A DNA stretch of 64,000 bases from Chrysoperla carnea. Taxonomy: Eukaryota; Arthropoda; Insecta; Neuroptera; Chrysopidae. Positions 35,901 through 45,690 of this stretch are shown here, piece by piece (the stretch's first letter is position 1; each line of letters opens with the position of its first letter). The position numbers and the translations under genes were made by a program. The notes below the pieces were generated by a model, which had not been told where the DNA came from, did no database searches, and worked only from the letters and a program-made list of their open reading frames with translations. The stretch spans positions 105,456,368-105,520,367 of the forward strand of contig NC_058337.1 of the NCBI RefSeq assembly GCF_905475395.1, read 5' to 3'.

Positions 35901-36909
35901 ATGGATGATTCCTTTGACGCTGAATTAGCGAATATAGACATAAATATTCCTAATACATCGTCAGAATCCAATAAAGTCAAAGGTGTGTACTAAGAACATC
36001 TCGATTTAAAAGACCCGAATCGATTCATTAATCCTTAAAACATAACGACTTTAAATGTCCACAAGTGAAATTTGTATTGTTTGTTCTAAAAGTATATTGT
36101 TTTAGGATTTTCTGGGTCGATTTGGATGTTGAGAAACTGTTTACATTTTATAACCTTTCTAAATTTACAGTTAAACCAAACAACACTGCACACTGCGTTC
36201 TCGTGAATCCGAAACAAAGAGGAAATCCTCTCCTCAAATCAATTTGTAATGTTCCTTATGAATACGAAGAAATTATCCCCGACTATCAAATCGGGAGCAC
36301 AATTGGTATTTTATTTTTATCATTACGTTATCATAACTTAAATCCCGATTACATTCACAATCGTTTAAAATTATTGGGTAAAAATTTTGAATTGAGAGTT
36401 TTACTTGTACAGGTAAAATAGCGAATTACAAAATAAATAATTCAGCGTTAATAAATTGAGGTTGTTTTTTAAGGTTGATTTAAAAGATCCTCATCATGCG
36501 TTAAAAACACTAACTCGTATTTGTATTTTGGCTGATTTGACGTTAATGTTGGCGTGGTCGCCAGAAGATGCTGGGAAAATTGTGGAAACGTATAAAATAT
36601 ATGAGAAAAAACCAGCCGATCGAATTATGGAGAAAAGTGGCGAATATCCACACCAGAGGGTATACTACTTTCATTACTACTATGTTAAAAAATAAAAAAC
36701 AATGTTATTTTTTCATCTTTCAGCTGGTGCAGGCGTTAACAACCATCAAGCCAGTAAATAAAACTGATGCACTAACGCTGCTCAATAAATTTGGCACGTT
36801 AAAAGGTATTATCAAAGCCTCTGAGTATCAATTAACACAATGTCCTGGATTAGGACCACGTAAAGCTGCAAAATTGCATGCTGGATTGCATAAAAATTTT
36901 TGCAAATAA
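35901..36909 (+). CDS. Ercc1: DNA excision repair protein ERCC1
   Basis: Four exons (35901-35982, 36171-36412, 36474-36659, 36724-36909) encode about 231 residues. The protein is the non-catalytic partner of the XPF nuclease, which cuts 5' of lesions in nucleotide excision repair and acts in crosslink repair. The central nuclease-like domain spans about 28-150: [63 protein letters not shown] and [16 protein letters not shown] match ERCC1, including the RGNP...IPDY segment that binds XPA in humans. The C-terminal tandem helix-hairpin-helix domain includes [19 protein letters not shown] and [13 protein letters not shown] (about residues 210-222). The N terminus ([12 protein letters not shown]) is short compared with the 297-residue human protein. 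Exon 1 rests on splice logic and phase rather than similarity, so it is less certain. The gene is intact. Confidence 0.95.
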
Positions 36910-37020
36910 TTTATATAAATTATTTTGTTTTAAAGTTATTGCAAGCAATTTTTGTAAATAAGTTATATAAATTATTCCGTTTTAAAGTTATTGTAAGCAG
37001 TTTTTTGTAATAATATGTAA
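36905..37020 (+). repeat. Tandem duplication in the ERCC1 3' UTR
   Basis: A unit of about 55 bp occurs twice, starting at the stop codon: GCAAATAATTTATATAAATT then GTTTTAAAGTTATTGCAAGC, followed by GTAAATAAGTTATATAAATT then GTTTTAAAGTTATTGTAAGC. Divergence is low, so the duplication is recent compared with the surrounding repeats. Confidence 0.75.
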
Positions 37021-37050
37021 TTAATATTAATGTACGATTGATTTAATTTT

Positions 37051-37056
37051 ATTAAA
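37051..37056 (+). terminator. Possible ERCC1 poly(A) signal (ATTAAA)
   Basis: ATTAAA, the commonest variant signal, lies about 140 bases after the ERCC1 stop codon. No AATAAA was seen closer. Confidence 0.45.
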
Positions 37057-37285
37057 CTTTATGTTTCTTATAATATTCATTTCAAATTTTGATATTATCA
37101 ATTTTTTACCTGTTTTTACATTTTCGATTTTTCAAAATTATCTACATTAAGAAATACAAATTTAAAAAAAATAATGAAAAATTAAAAAATTTTTTTTTGC
37201 TTGATCACCTGGCCGAAAGTATGGTCTTCAGCATTTAGCTCCGAGAACTCGAAAAGAGGGACTCGTGTGGCTTGCATTTTTGTGA

Positions 37286-37310
37286 CGTAGTATAGTATAG
37301 TATAGTATAA
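37286..37310 (+). repeat. (TATAG)n microsatellite
   Basis: Four to five TATAG units in a row (AGTATAGTATAGTATAGTAT). Confidence 0.7.
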
Positions 37311-37437
37311 CACTTGAGTAAGCTACAAAAGTCTCTTTTATCTCTCTTGGCATGGTTTCTATTTCGAAGCTTACTGTGACGTCATTCAATATCCTATTTA
37401 TCAAAGAATGCAGATGGAGATTTAAGATTTAATCATG

Positions 37438-37920
37438 GAGATAATACCATAGCCGTACGCGTATAGCCGTCTTTGTCTGTCTTATATTACCTCTATGAAA
37501 TACACAGGCATGTACGTGTTTATACAATAATTCAAAATATTAATATTCGCGCTTTGTCAGGCTGAGAGACAAAGAGGGAAGACAGTCCCTTTTTTCGGTC
37601 TTTTTTTTTAGCGGTCAATAAATCACTAATGGCGTTTCCTATGCTTTTAAGCCTCTATGTTTTATAGCCTGTTTGGATAATACAGATAGAGAACACCAGG
37701 GGTCTGCTACCCTGTAAGTGGATGCGATATGCGTAGTGAGAGAGAAGACTTCCAGTGAGTACCCCTGTGTCCATGTCTAATACATATACTTATAAGTAAC
37801 TATCGTGTATAATAAGTATATATGTATATATTATTATAGCAAGGACACAGGGGAACTCACTGGCAGTCTTTTCGCATGCATATCGCATTACAGGCTAGCG
37901 TTCTTTATCTGTATTATCTC
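37438..37920. mobile_element. Composite element: repeat beta copy 2 plus inverted-arm MITE
   Basis: The left part (37456-37676) is the second copy of repeat beta. The right part (about 37677-37920) has inverted arms: ATAATACAGATAnAGAAC, CCTGTAAnTGGATGCGATAT or its variant, AGACTnCCAGTGAGT and CCCCTGTGTCC, with a central AT-rich loop. Its arms resemble the CATAG MITEs at 9.5 and 10.7 kb (GATGCGATAT, GAGAGAGAAGACT, CTGTGTCC/CTATGTGTCC). GAGATAATAC at 37438-37447 is the exact inverse of GTATTATCTC at 37911-37920, so the whole 483 bp may have moved as one unit. Confidence 0.55.
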
Positions 37921-38430
37921 TATAGATCAGAAAAGTAAAGTAGATAATTGATATCTTAGTTAATTTATTTGAAATAAAACTTGAAAGCTCTGTGACAAAA
38001 ACATTGGTAAGCACATCTATCGTTGATTTAAAGAAGTCCGATCACTAATTATAAAATAGTGTGTTTCATCAATATGAAATATTTGTTAGCTCAAAGCTTT
38101 TTAAGACAGATGGCCCACATATAGAGAGTTTGTTTAACTTCTGTTTCTAACAAGATGTCCTGCCGTGTGATGGTGTCACGATATATCATCAATTTACATT
38201 AATTATTTTCTACTATGCAAATTAATCAATGCATATAACATCTATTTAGGAACAGAAGCTTAACATCATGATTTCATCGCGTTATGAAATCATAGACACA
38301 AGGTCTTTAACATTATATTATTAACACCGTATCATTCATCCCCAGAAAAATCGATCATTTAGACCATAAGAGATCAGTCCGCCAAATTGTAGAATAAGGG
38401 GCGACAATTGGATTATACACAATTGTATAT
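37921..38430. other. AT-rich DNA, nothing recognised
   Basis: No gene or element was identified. A palindrome near 38265-38290 (TCATGATTTCATCGCG / CGCGTTATGAAATCAT) could form a small hairpin. Confidence 0.45.
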
Positions 38431-38700
38431 TAACAAGTGAAAACAAACAATTGACTGAGTTAATTGTTGAAATCCCGTGTAGGAACAATGTTGAATTTCA
38501 GTGCTTGCATTATTTTTAATACTTAAATCAGAAAAATTTAAAAACCAACACGTTTATGGCGGCCTTCCGAACTTCATTTTTTCTAGTTTGGAAAATTGGG
38601 AAAATTTTTCGAAGAGTTTCCTAGAATATTTTTTATGCTTTTCAAAATTCTTTCACAAGACTTACTAGTTGAAGTTGAAAACAAAACGAAATGAACTGAG
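38431..38700 (-). repeat. Family X repeat, copy E (tail half)
   Basis: It begins with the reverse-complement tail TAACAAGTGAAAACAAACAA then TTGACTGAGTTAATTG, and continues with the variant middle also found in copies C and F (ATGGCGGCC, AGACTTACTAGTTGAAG). The head half is missing. Confidence 0.7.
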
Positions 38701-38984
38701 AAATCCGTTTATCGCTAACTAAAATCATTATTAACGTATGCAACTTGTCATACATAACAGTAAATTTCATATAAAATTTAACAAAATTATTCAAATTGAA
38801 TATTTTGATAAATATAATTTTATAAAATTTGACATACCGAAACCAATTTAACTTATTTAAATGGATGTCATATACAAACCAAATATGAAATTAATAAATA
38901 AATGATATTTTACATGAATAGTCCAAACAAAATAGACATTCAGCTACTTAAATTATGAAACGAACAGTTTTACAACTTGAATCT

Positions 38985-40880
38985 GGCAACAGATTTGAAA
39001 AGTGTGACCCAAATTTAGTAAGATTACCATTGATTCATTAAAATTTAATATATTTTAGATGTAATAGAGTAAAATAAAATATTTTGGTTTTTAATGACGT
39101 CATTAAGTACAAAAAATCGAATTGTTGATAGCAAAGCAAAATTTTATCCGATCTGAATGGAATTTTTTTTGAAACCCACTGTATTTGGGCCAAGCTTTTT
39201 ATATGTGATGTTAGTTTTTTGTTACTCTTCACCTTTGTGCAAGATTTCGATGCCAGAGCCCCATATTCTTGAAACGTAGTAAAGATTGGTTGAATTTGAT
39301 CACAGATTTGAAAAGTATGGCCAAAATTTAGTAAGATTACATCCTTGATTCATTAAAATTGAATATAATTTAGATGTGATAGAGTAAAAAAAATATTTTG
39401 GATTTTAATGACGTCATTAAGTACGAAAAATCGAATTGTTGATAGCACAGCAAAATTTTATCCGATCTGAATGGAATTTTTTTTTGAAACCCACTATATT
39501 TGGGAAAAAATGTTTATCTGTGATGTTAGTTTTTCGTTACTATTCACGTTTGTGCGAGATTTCGAGACCAAATCCCCATATTCTTGAAACGTAGTAAAGA
39601 TTGGTTGAATTTTATCACATATTTGAAAAGTATGACCCCAATTTAGTAGGATTACATCCTTGATTCATTAAAATTGGATATATTTTGCATGTGATAGAGT
39701 AAAATGAATTTTTGATGACGTCATTAAGTACAAAAATCGATTTGTTGATAGCACAGCCAAATTTTATCCGATCTGAATGGAATTTTTTTTGAAACCCACT
39801 ATATTTGGGCCAAACTGTTTATTTGTGATGTTAGTTTTTTTTACTATTCACCTTTGTGCGAGATGTCGGGACCAGATTCCCATATTCTGGAAACTTAAAG
39901 TTAGATTGAATTAGATCACATATTTGAAAAGTGTGACCAAAATTTAGTAAGATTACATTTTCGTTAAGATTGAATATAATTTGGATGTGATAGAGTTAAA
40001 TCAAATATTTTGGATTTTGATGACGTCATTAAATACAAAAAATTGATTTTTTGATAACACAGAAAAATTTTATCCAATCTGAATGAAATTTTCTTTGGAA
40101 TCCACTATATTTGGACCAAACTTTTTATCTGTGATGTTAGTTTTTTGTGCGAGATTTCGAGTCCAGAACTCCATATTCTTGAAACGTAGTAAGGATTGGT
40201 TGAACTTCATCACAGATTTGAACAGTATGGCCAAAATTTTGTAGGATTACATCTTTGAATCATTAAAATTGGATATAGTTTGGATGTGATAGAGTAAAAT
40301 AAAATATTTTGGATTTGGATGACGTCATTATGTACAAAAATCGATTTGTTGATAGCACAGCCAAATTTTATCCGACCTGAATGTAATTTTTTTGAAACCA
40401 ACTTTATTTGGGTCAAACTGTTTATTTGTGATGTTAGTTTGTCGTTACTATCCAACTTTGTGCGAGATTTCGGGGCCAGAACCCCATATTCTTAAAATGT
40501 AGTAAAGATTGGTTGAATTTGATCACAGATTTGAAAAGTATGACCCAAATTTAGTACGATTACATCCTTGATTCATTAAAATTGGATATAATTTGGATGT
40601 GATAGAGTAAAATCAAATATTTTGGATTTTGATGACGTCATTAAGTACAAAAAAATCGATTTTTGACAGCACTGCCAAATTTTATCCGATCTGAATGGAT
40701 TTTTTTTTTGAAACCCACTATATTTGCGCCAAACTTTTTATCTTTGATGTTAATTTTTTGGTACCATTCACCATTGTGTTAGATGTCAAGACCAGGAACC
40801 CACATGCTTGACACATACCTATCGAAGGAACGTCTTTGACCACAAATTTGAAAAGAATGACTCAAACTGTATTTGGCTCA
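38985..40880 (+). repeat. Satellite-like tandem array, about 305-bp unit, six copies
   Basis: Six head-to-tail units. Each reads CACAGATTTGAAAAGTnTGA, CCAAATTTAGTAnGATTACA, GATTCATTAAAATTGnATAT, GATGTGATAGAGTAAAAT, ATTTTGGATTTTGATGACGT (then CATTAAGTACAAAAA), TTTTATCCGATCTGAATGG, TTTGAAACCCACTATATTTG, CTGTGATGTTAGTTTTT and CCCATATTCTTGAAACGTAG. The 8-bp palindrome TGACGTCA occurs once per unit, at 39095, 39409, 39716, 40021, 40320 and 40633, spaced 299-314 bp. Units are similar but not identical. Two minus-strand reading frames (39038-39232 and 40210-40455) are the same stretch in different units and carry no known domain. Confidence 0.92.
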
Positions 40881-41260
40881 TATTCTATATTCTTGCTTTC
40901 AAGCATATGAAATGAACGGATGCAATTTTCTCGTTACATAATCTTAATGCCATTGTCACAAGCAAATCGTAATAATAAGTCTTTCCTACTATAAAAAACT
41001 AGTTTACGCAAAAATTTGCGCAATTTACTTACCATGAATTGTAATTCCTAATATATAATATAATAAACATGCAAATAACACTGATTTTAAACCAGTATTT
41101 GTATGTTGTATAATAGATTAGGTGGACATATTTATACAATTCAAATGCGTTGCCAATGATTAATTTAATTTATTGATATTTGTTACTGCATACATATTGG
41201 GTGAGATATTTTCATTACAGAAATCAAACAATACGAAATATAAACTAATTCAAAATATTT
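40881..41260. other. AT-rich DNA between the array and family X pair
   Basis: Nothing recognised. Confidence 0.4.
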
Positions 41261-41956
41261 AAAACAAGTGAAAACAAACAATTGATTCGTTGAATTTTTT
41301 TGTTTAGAAAGTGTTGAAAGACAGTGTTTGCAATTTTAATAAATTATAAAAGTTTAAAAAACTTATGACGGCTTTTCGGCCGTCATTTGTTTTGGTTTTT
41401 CTAAATTTTCGAAAGTATTTTCTAGACTTTTTTTTTCGTTTTTTGAGAATCTTCCACAAGACCACTATAGTTGAAGCTACCTGCAAAATTTCAACTCCCT
41501 ATTTTTATAGTTTTGGAGAAAATGGACACCAAAATTTTGTTCTAAATTGCGGGTTCTAAAATTTTGTTCTAATTTGCTTAGTCTCACGGGTAAACAATGA
41601 TGTTTTACTAAAAAACGTTTCAAACAAAAGTTGTTTATTTATTTATAAGGAATATTTTTTACCGTTGAACTTTTTTCCTATATCTCTAACGGTTTCCATG
41701 ATGAGCCCTTCGAACCCATTGCCCAATTGACCTATGCTGCTCATTTATGAACTCAAGTTCACTTTGTACCTCCTGTTTTCGTTTTTGAGTTATTGTGTTT
41801 ATAGACAGACGGACAGACAAACAGAAATTGACTGATTAGGCGATTTTATGAACAACCATACCAAAACTTTGGTCGTATCATCAATATTTCTAAACGCTAT
41901 AAATTTGGGACTAAAATTAGTATACCCTGATATACTCTTCATATATACAAGGTATA
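41261..41956 (-). repeat. Family X repeat, copy F (near full length)
   Basis: Starts with AAAACAAGTGAAAACAAACA and ends with the head (CTGATATACTCTTCATATAT then ACAAGGTATAAA). It contains the CGGCCGTCATTT middle, the ACGGGTAAACAATGATGTTT block, GAGTTCACTTTGTACC, an AGACAGACGGACAGACA run and the GGCGATTTTATGAACA block. It holds both the variant middle and the standard parts, so it is about 700 bp, longer than copy A. Reading frames at 41304-41486, 41365-41559 and 41848-42066 are parts of the repeat. Confidence 0.8.
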
Positions 41957-42229
41957 AAAATCAGTTTTTTACTATTTTAAAAAATGTATATAAATTATAC
42001 TGTATTTTTTACAGACAGTGCCATACATTGAAAATTAAAACTTTATATCTATCTATCATACAGTGAAAATTTAAACATTATATATACTATCCAGTTCAAT
42101 TTGTTTAAAATAAAAAAATTTTTTAAATAAAAGGATCTGATTCATTTTATGAAAATATCCTTTTTTTATCTTTACGACCTTTTTTGATACAGTTTTTCAA
42201 TTTCTATTGAGTAGTTGTCTACTATTTTT

Positions 42230-42733
42230 TATACCATGCATATATGTAATATGCAAGGTATACTAAGTTTAGTCCCAAGTTTGTAACTCTTAAAAATATT
42301 GATGCTACGAACAAAATTTTGGTATAGGCCCGTCTGTGGACACGATAAATCAAAAACGAAAAAAGATATCAAGCAGCGTGCTCAGGACATAAAAAGTGAG
42401 GTCGAGTTCGTAATTGAGCAAAATAGGTTAATTGAGTTCTGGGTCCGTAGGACCCATCTTGTAAACCGTTAGAGATAGAACAAAAGTTTAGGTGTGAAAA
42501 ATTTTTCTTATAAAAAAATAAACAACTTTTGTTTGAAACATTTTTTTTGTAAACAACACTGTTCACTCAGGAGGGCACACATTAGATGGAAATTTTATAG
42601 TATGTATTAATATGGGAATATCAGTTATGTATGTGTGACATGTGTGCATGTGTAATGTGATAGAGTAATCAACACTGTCTATGCATGGTATTTCAACAAT
42701 TAATTCAGTCAATTGTTTGTTTTCACTTATTTT
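42230..42733 (+). repeat. Family X repeat, copy G, head-to-head with F
   Basis: Starts TATACCATGCATATATG and ends TTTGTTTTCACTTATTTT. The order of blocks is the same as copy A, with the CTGTCTGTC run reduced to CCCGTCTGTGG. Copies F and G face each other head-to-head across 273 bp, making a 1473-bp inverted-repeat structure. A 65-codon minus frame (42369-42566) lies inside it and is not a gene. Confidence 0.8.
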
Positions 42734-43352
42734 GAGTTAATTTTAAGTGAAATTAATAAAAGTGTGCCAAAAAATCACTTTTAGAGTAAATTTTTATCTT
42801 TTTTTTTGGTTTTATAACAAAAATAAATTTGGTTCCTTTTTATCCAAACGTCATTGAATTTAAGGTCTAAAACCTTTTTAGTCGGTAAAAGCAAAAAAAA
42901 TACCATAATAAATTATTTACTAAAGTTAAACAGCAGCATATCTCAAAAACCGCAAATAACTATAGTTTGTTGAAAAGGATCTTCTTCTAGTGGTGAATTC
43001 TTACTCCTACTCAATATATATTATAGAAACTTACGACTATATTCAAAAAACCACAAAATACACTTAACACTTCAATTTATAGTTCGTATAAGAGGGTTGA
43101 ATTTTATGTCGTATCGTGTTTACTTTCTCTAAAAACATTATTTTATAAAATTAATTTATTGTATTTTATTTGGTTTAAAAATAAATGTAAAATTATTGTT
43201 TTAATGTAAGTATTATCATTGTCTGTTTAAATCGATTCTTGTCTTACTACAGGGAGAAATTTTTCTAGTTAAAATTGATATACAGATGTTATCATAAATC
43301 ACCCAGAATTTTTGAAGAATGAATTTGATAAGTCGAAATGTCAAAATACATA
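42734..43352. other. AT-rich DNA, nothing recognised
   Basis: No gene or repeat identified. Confidence 0.4.
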
Positions 43353-43800
43353 CTGTGTCCAAAAAATAAGGTGACATTTGAATTTAAACTGCGCGCGTTT
43401 GTTGTGCATTATGAATTCCTTCCGCCCGGCCAAACAGTCAATATTATTTGAACGTTATGCGTCATTTGCGTAACACTATCCGCCTAAAAAGGCCGGAATT
43501 GTGGAAAGACAATTCATGGTTTTTACACCACGATAATGCACCATCCCATACTGCACTCATAATTCGTGATCATTTCGTCAAATACTCAATCCATATCGTT
43601 CCGCAACCACCGTATTCACTTGATCTGGCGCCGTGCGACTTCTGGCTGTTCAGCAAGCTCAAAAGACCACTCCGGGGACACCGTTTTGATACGATAGAGG
43701 AGATTCAAGCCGCAGCGAAGACGCAACTAAAGGCAATTCCGGAAAGTGACTACAACCAGTGTTTCGAAAATTGATTTCGAAGAATAAATAAAGAATTTTC
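43353..43800 (+). mobile_element. Internally deleted mariner (IS630-Tc1-mariner) transposon
   Basis: The left end CTGTGTCCAAAAAATAAGG after TA looks like a mariner terminal repeat. A short segment that reads EFLPPGQTVN follows, then a frame break (about one base lost), then an open C-terminal part (43448-43774) from LNVMRHLRNTIRLKRPELW to the stop. It holds the second and third catalytic aspartates of a DD34D transposase: HHDNAPSH and LAPCDFW, with exactly 34 residues between them. The N-terminal DNA-binding half and the first aspartate are missing, as in internally deleted copies. The third-Asp region reads YSLDLAPCD, where mariners usually have YSPDLAPCD. The right terminal repeat was not identified. 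This copy cannot transpose itself. Confidence 0.85.
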
Positions 43801-43889
43801 AAAATAAATACAATTTTTTTTAAAGTATTTTGTCAAAAAATTCTTTTTGAAGTTGAAGCTTGTCAATCAATTTCTAGGTAGAATGATAG

Positions 43890-44260
43890 AAGTAGTGTCC
43901 AATATCTTTGGATTTGAATTTAATCGCAAAAACAATTTTTTGGATAATATAGCCAAATTTTGATCGGCAGATTAAATTTTAAAAAAATTGTCCCATTGGA
44001 TTAGAATTACATACTTGGTTTATTGAAGTTAGTTAGAATTTGTGTTTGATAGAGCAAAAATAATTTTTTTGGATTTTGATGACGTCATAAAGTACAAAAT
44101 AATCGATTTTTTGATCGAATTGAAAGTTATTATCGAGATTTAAAAAATTATGTACTTGCTTTACTAAAATCACATGAAATTTGAGTATGAAAGAGCGAAG
44201 TGCCGTATTTGTTGATTTTGATAACATCATCAAATACTAAAAAATCGCAAAGAAAATTTG
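43890..44260 (+). repeat. Diverged outlier units of the TGACGTCA satellite
   Basis: Part of the unit recurs here: TTTGATAGAGCAAAAATAAT then TTTTTGGATTTTGATGACGT (palindrome at 44080-44087), CATAAAGTACAAAATAATCG and ATAGCCAAATTTTGATCGGC. A weaker second unit follows (GTTGATTTTGATAACATCAT with CAAATACTAAAAAATCGCAA). These are much more divergent than the main array 3.2 kb away, and the mariner and family X copies lie between. Confidence 0.65.
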
Positions 44261-44560
44261 TCAACAAATTTATTTACAAAAGTAGTAAAATTTTATTCGA
44301 TAAGTCAAATTTAACGAAGTATAGAAAACCGATTTTTTAAATAAGTTTATGTATGGTGCAGTAAATACGTCTCTGCTAAAAACTTTCATCTCTAGAGAAT
44401 GTATTATATAAGCTTTATAAATATAAGTTTTCAATCAACAAGGAGCTTGAGCTTTCAACAGTAAAAGCTTCGAATCGAACCACAAAGAAATATCATAGTT
44501 GAAAATAAACATACAAGATGGCATTAAATGAAAATTCATTGATAACTTTTTATATAATAT
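44261..44560. other. AT-rich DNA, nothing recognised
   Basis: No feature identified. Confidence 0.4.
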
Positions 44561-44711
44561 ATGGTTAAATCGATGGTAGTTATGGGGTTGGTACGGCGTC
44601 TACTTACACATTATATCCAAACATAACGACACAGTTTCAAAACAGACGTCGTGGTAACACTAGTCGTCGGGTTTCATATACGTTGTGATACTTGATACAT
44701 TTGATACATCG

Positions 44712-44886
44712 TCAGTGATACAGTAGTTTTCACATCATAACATTGTCGGAAAATTGTCGTGGATTGGTTGTTGACACAAAAAGTAAATATTTTCATTTTT
44801 CAATAGTGAAAAATTCGTGAAATTTAAATAATTTTTTGGTTTAGTGAAAGTTTATAAATTTAATAAGAACAAAATTTTCTTTACTG
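44712..44886 (+). other. Possible non-coding first exon (5' UTR) of an unseen gene
   Basis: An initiator-like TCAGT (44712-44716) starts a stretch of about 170 bp with many GTGAAA and AGTG motifs and no long reading frame, ending at a strong donor, CTG/GTAAGTGG (donor from about 44887). This is the usual look of an insect 5' UTR exon whose coding exons lie far downstream. No acceptor or coding exon was found to the right within this window. The alternative is that the donor is chance. Confidence 0.3.
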
Positions 44887-44889
44887 GTA

Positions 44890-45515
44890 AGTGGTATGCT
44901 GTTTATATTTATATATAATTTTTTACGATTTTTTTTATTCAGAAATATGAATTATCTTCTTTTTTTTAAATCTTTTCTATCAAAATAAAACAATTTATCA
45001 CTGTTTTTAATTTATTTGATAGTTTTTAATCTGATTTTTACAATAAAAAAATACAATATTTGCGAACCAAAATTTTTGTTTATATAAACTAATCTCGATA
45101 ATAGTTGACCCGATTTTGACGGGCAGATTTCGACACTTTGTTTGGCCTGTTTGAGGTTTGTAATATCTAATTTTTTGACAATATTCCAACTGCTATTTTC
45201 TTTCAAGCATTAATGATTCAAATAAACGTTTTTGAAATTGTTGTTTAATTAAAACTATTGCCAAATGTTTGAGCCGGTTGTGAAGGGATGCCTTTTAGAT
45301 AGTTTTTAAAATTTTGAGATGATCATTTTTAAATCTTTTTAGAATTTTCTAACAAAAGTGGTAATTTAAGCACTAACAAAATTTTGAAAATTTTTTGTTG
45401 TTATTGGTTGAACCGGTTTTGTTTGAACCTCTGCCAGATGGTTTCATGAATTTTACTGAGTATACTTTTTAGATTTGCTAGCTGATAAAATCACAGATGT
45501 TAAAATTTTTGATTT
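44890..45515. other. AT-rich DNA; intron if the 44.8-kb exon is real
   Basis: Two overlapping minus frames (45007-45189 and 45012-45206) have no recognisable motif. Nothing else seen. Confidence 0.4.
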
Positions 45516-45519
45516 TACC

Positions 45520-45690
45520 CTAATTTCCTAGATCAGTTTTTTGTATTTTATAAATACGTATTTCGACTACCAAGTAGTCATCATCAGTATGAATTAGCTA
45601 ATCGGAATTACTCTTATGTTACTCGTTGCTAATTTGGTGGCGTACTGCACGTTTATTTACAGACACTTATTCTTAAATTAATAATTTTTC
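45520..45690 (-). mobile_element. Penelope-type repeat with intact hammerhead-like motif
   Basis: On the minus strand, 45550-45587 reads CTGATGA, one extra T, GACTAC, a TTG loop, GTAGTC, GAAA and then a TAC/GTA palindrome that continues the AAATACGTATTT helix. These are the core elements of a minimal hammerhead ribozyme: CUGAUGA, six-pair helix II, GAAA and short helix III. The extra U before helix II is also present in the 21.6-kb motifs. Decayed copies at 2.2 and 2.5 kb share the flanks (CCTAGATCA upstream, TATGAATTAGCTAATCG downstream on the plus strand). Short hammerheads of this kind are known in terminal repeats of Penelope-like retroelements; no reverse transcriptase is present here. 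Confidence 0.6.

Noticed and set aside
38985-40880. CRISPR-like array
   Set aside because: Units are about 305 bp and contiguous, without short repeats and spacers; the genome is eukaryotic. It is satellite-type DNA.
41261-42733. LTR retrotransposon flanked by family X copies
   Set aside because: The copies are inverted, not direct, and the 273-bp interior has no gag or pol.
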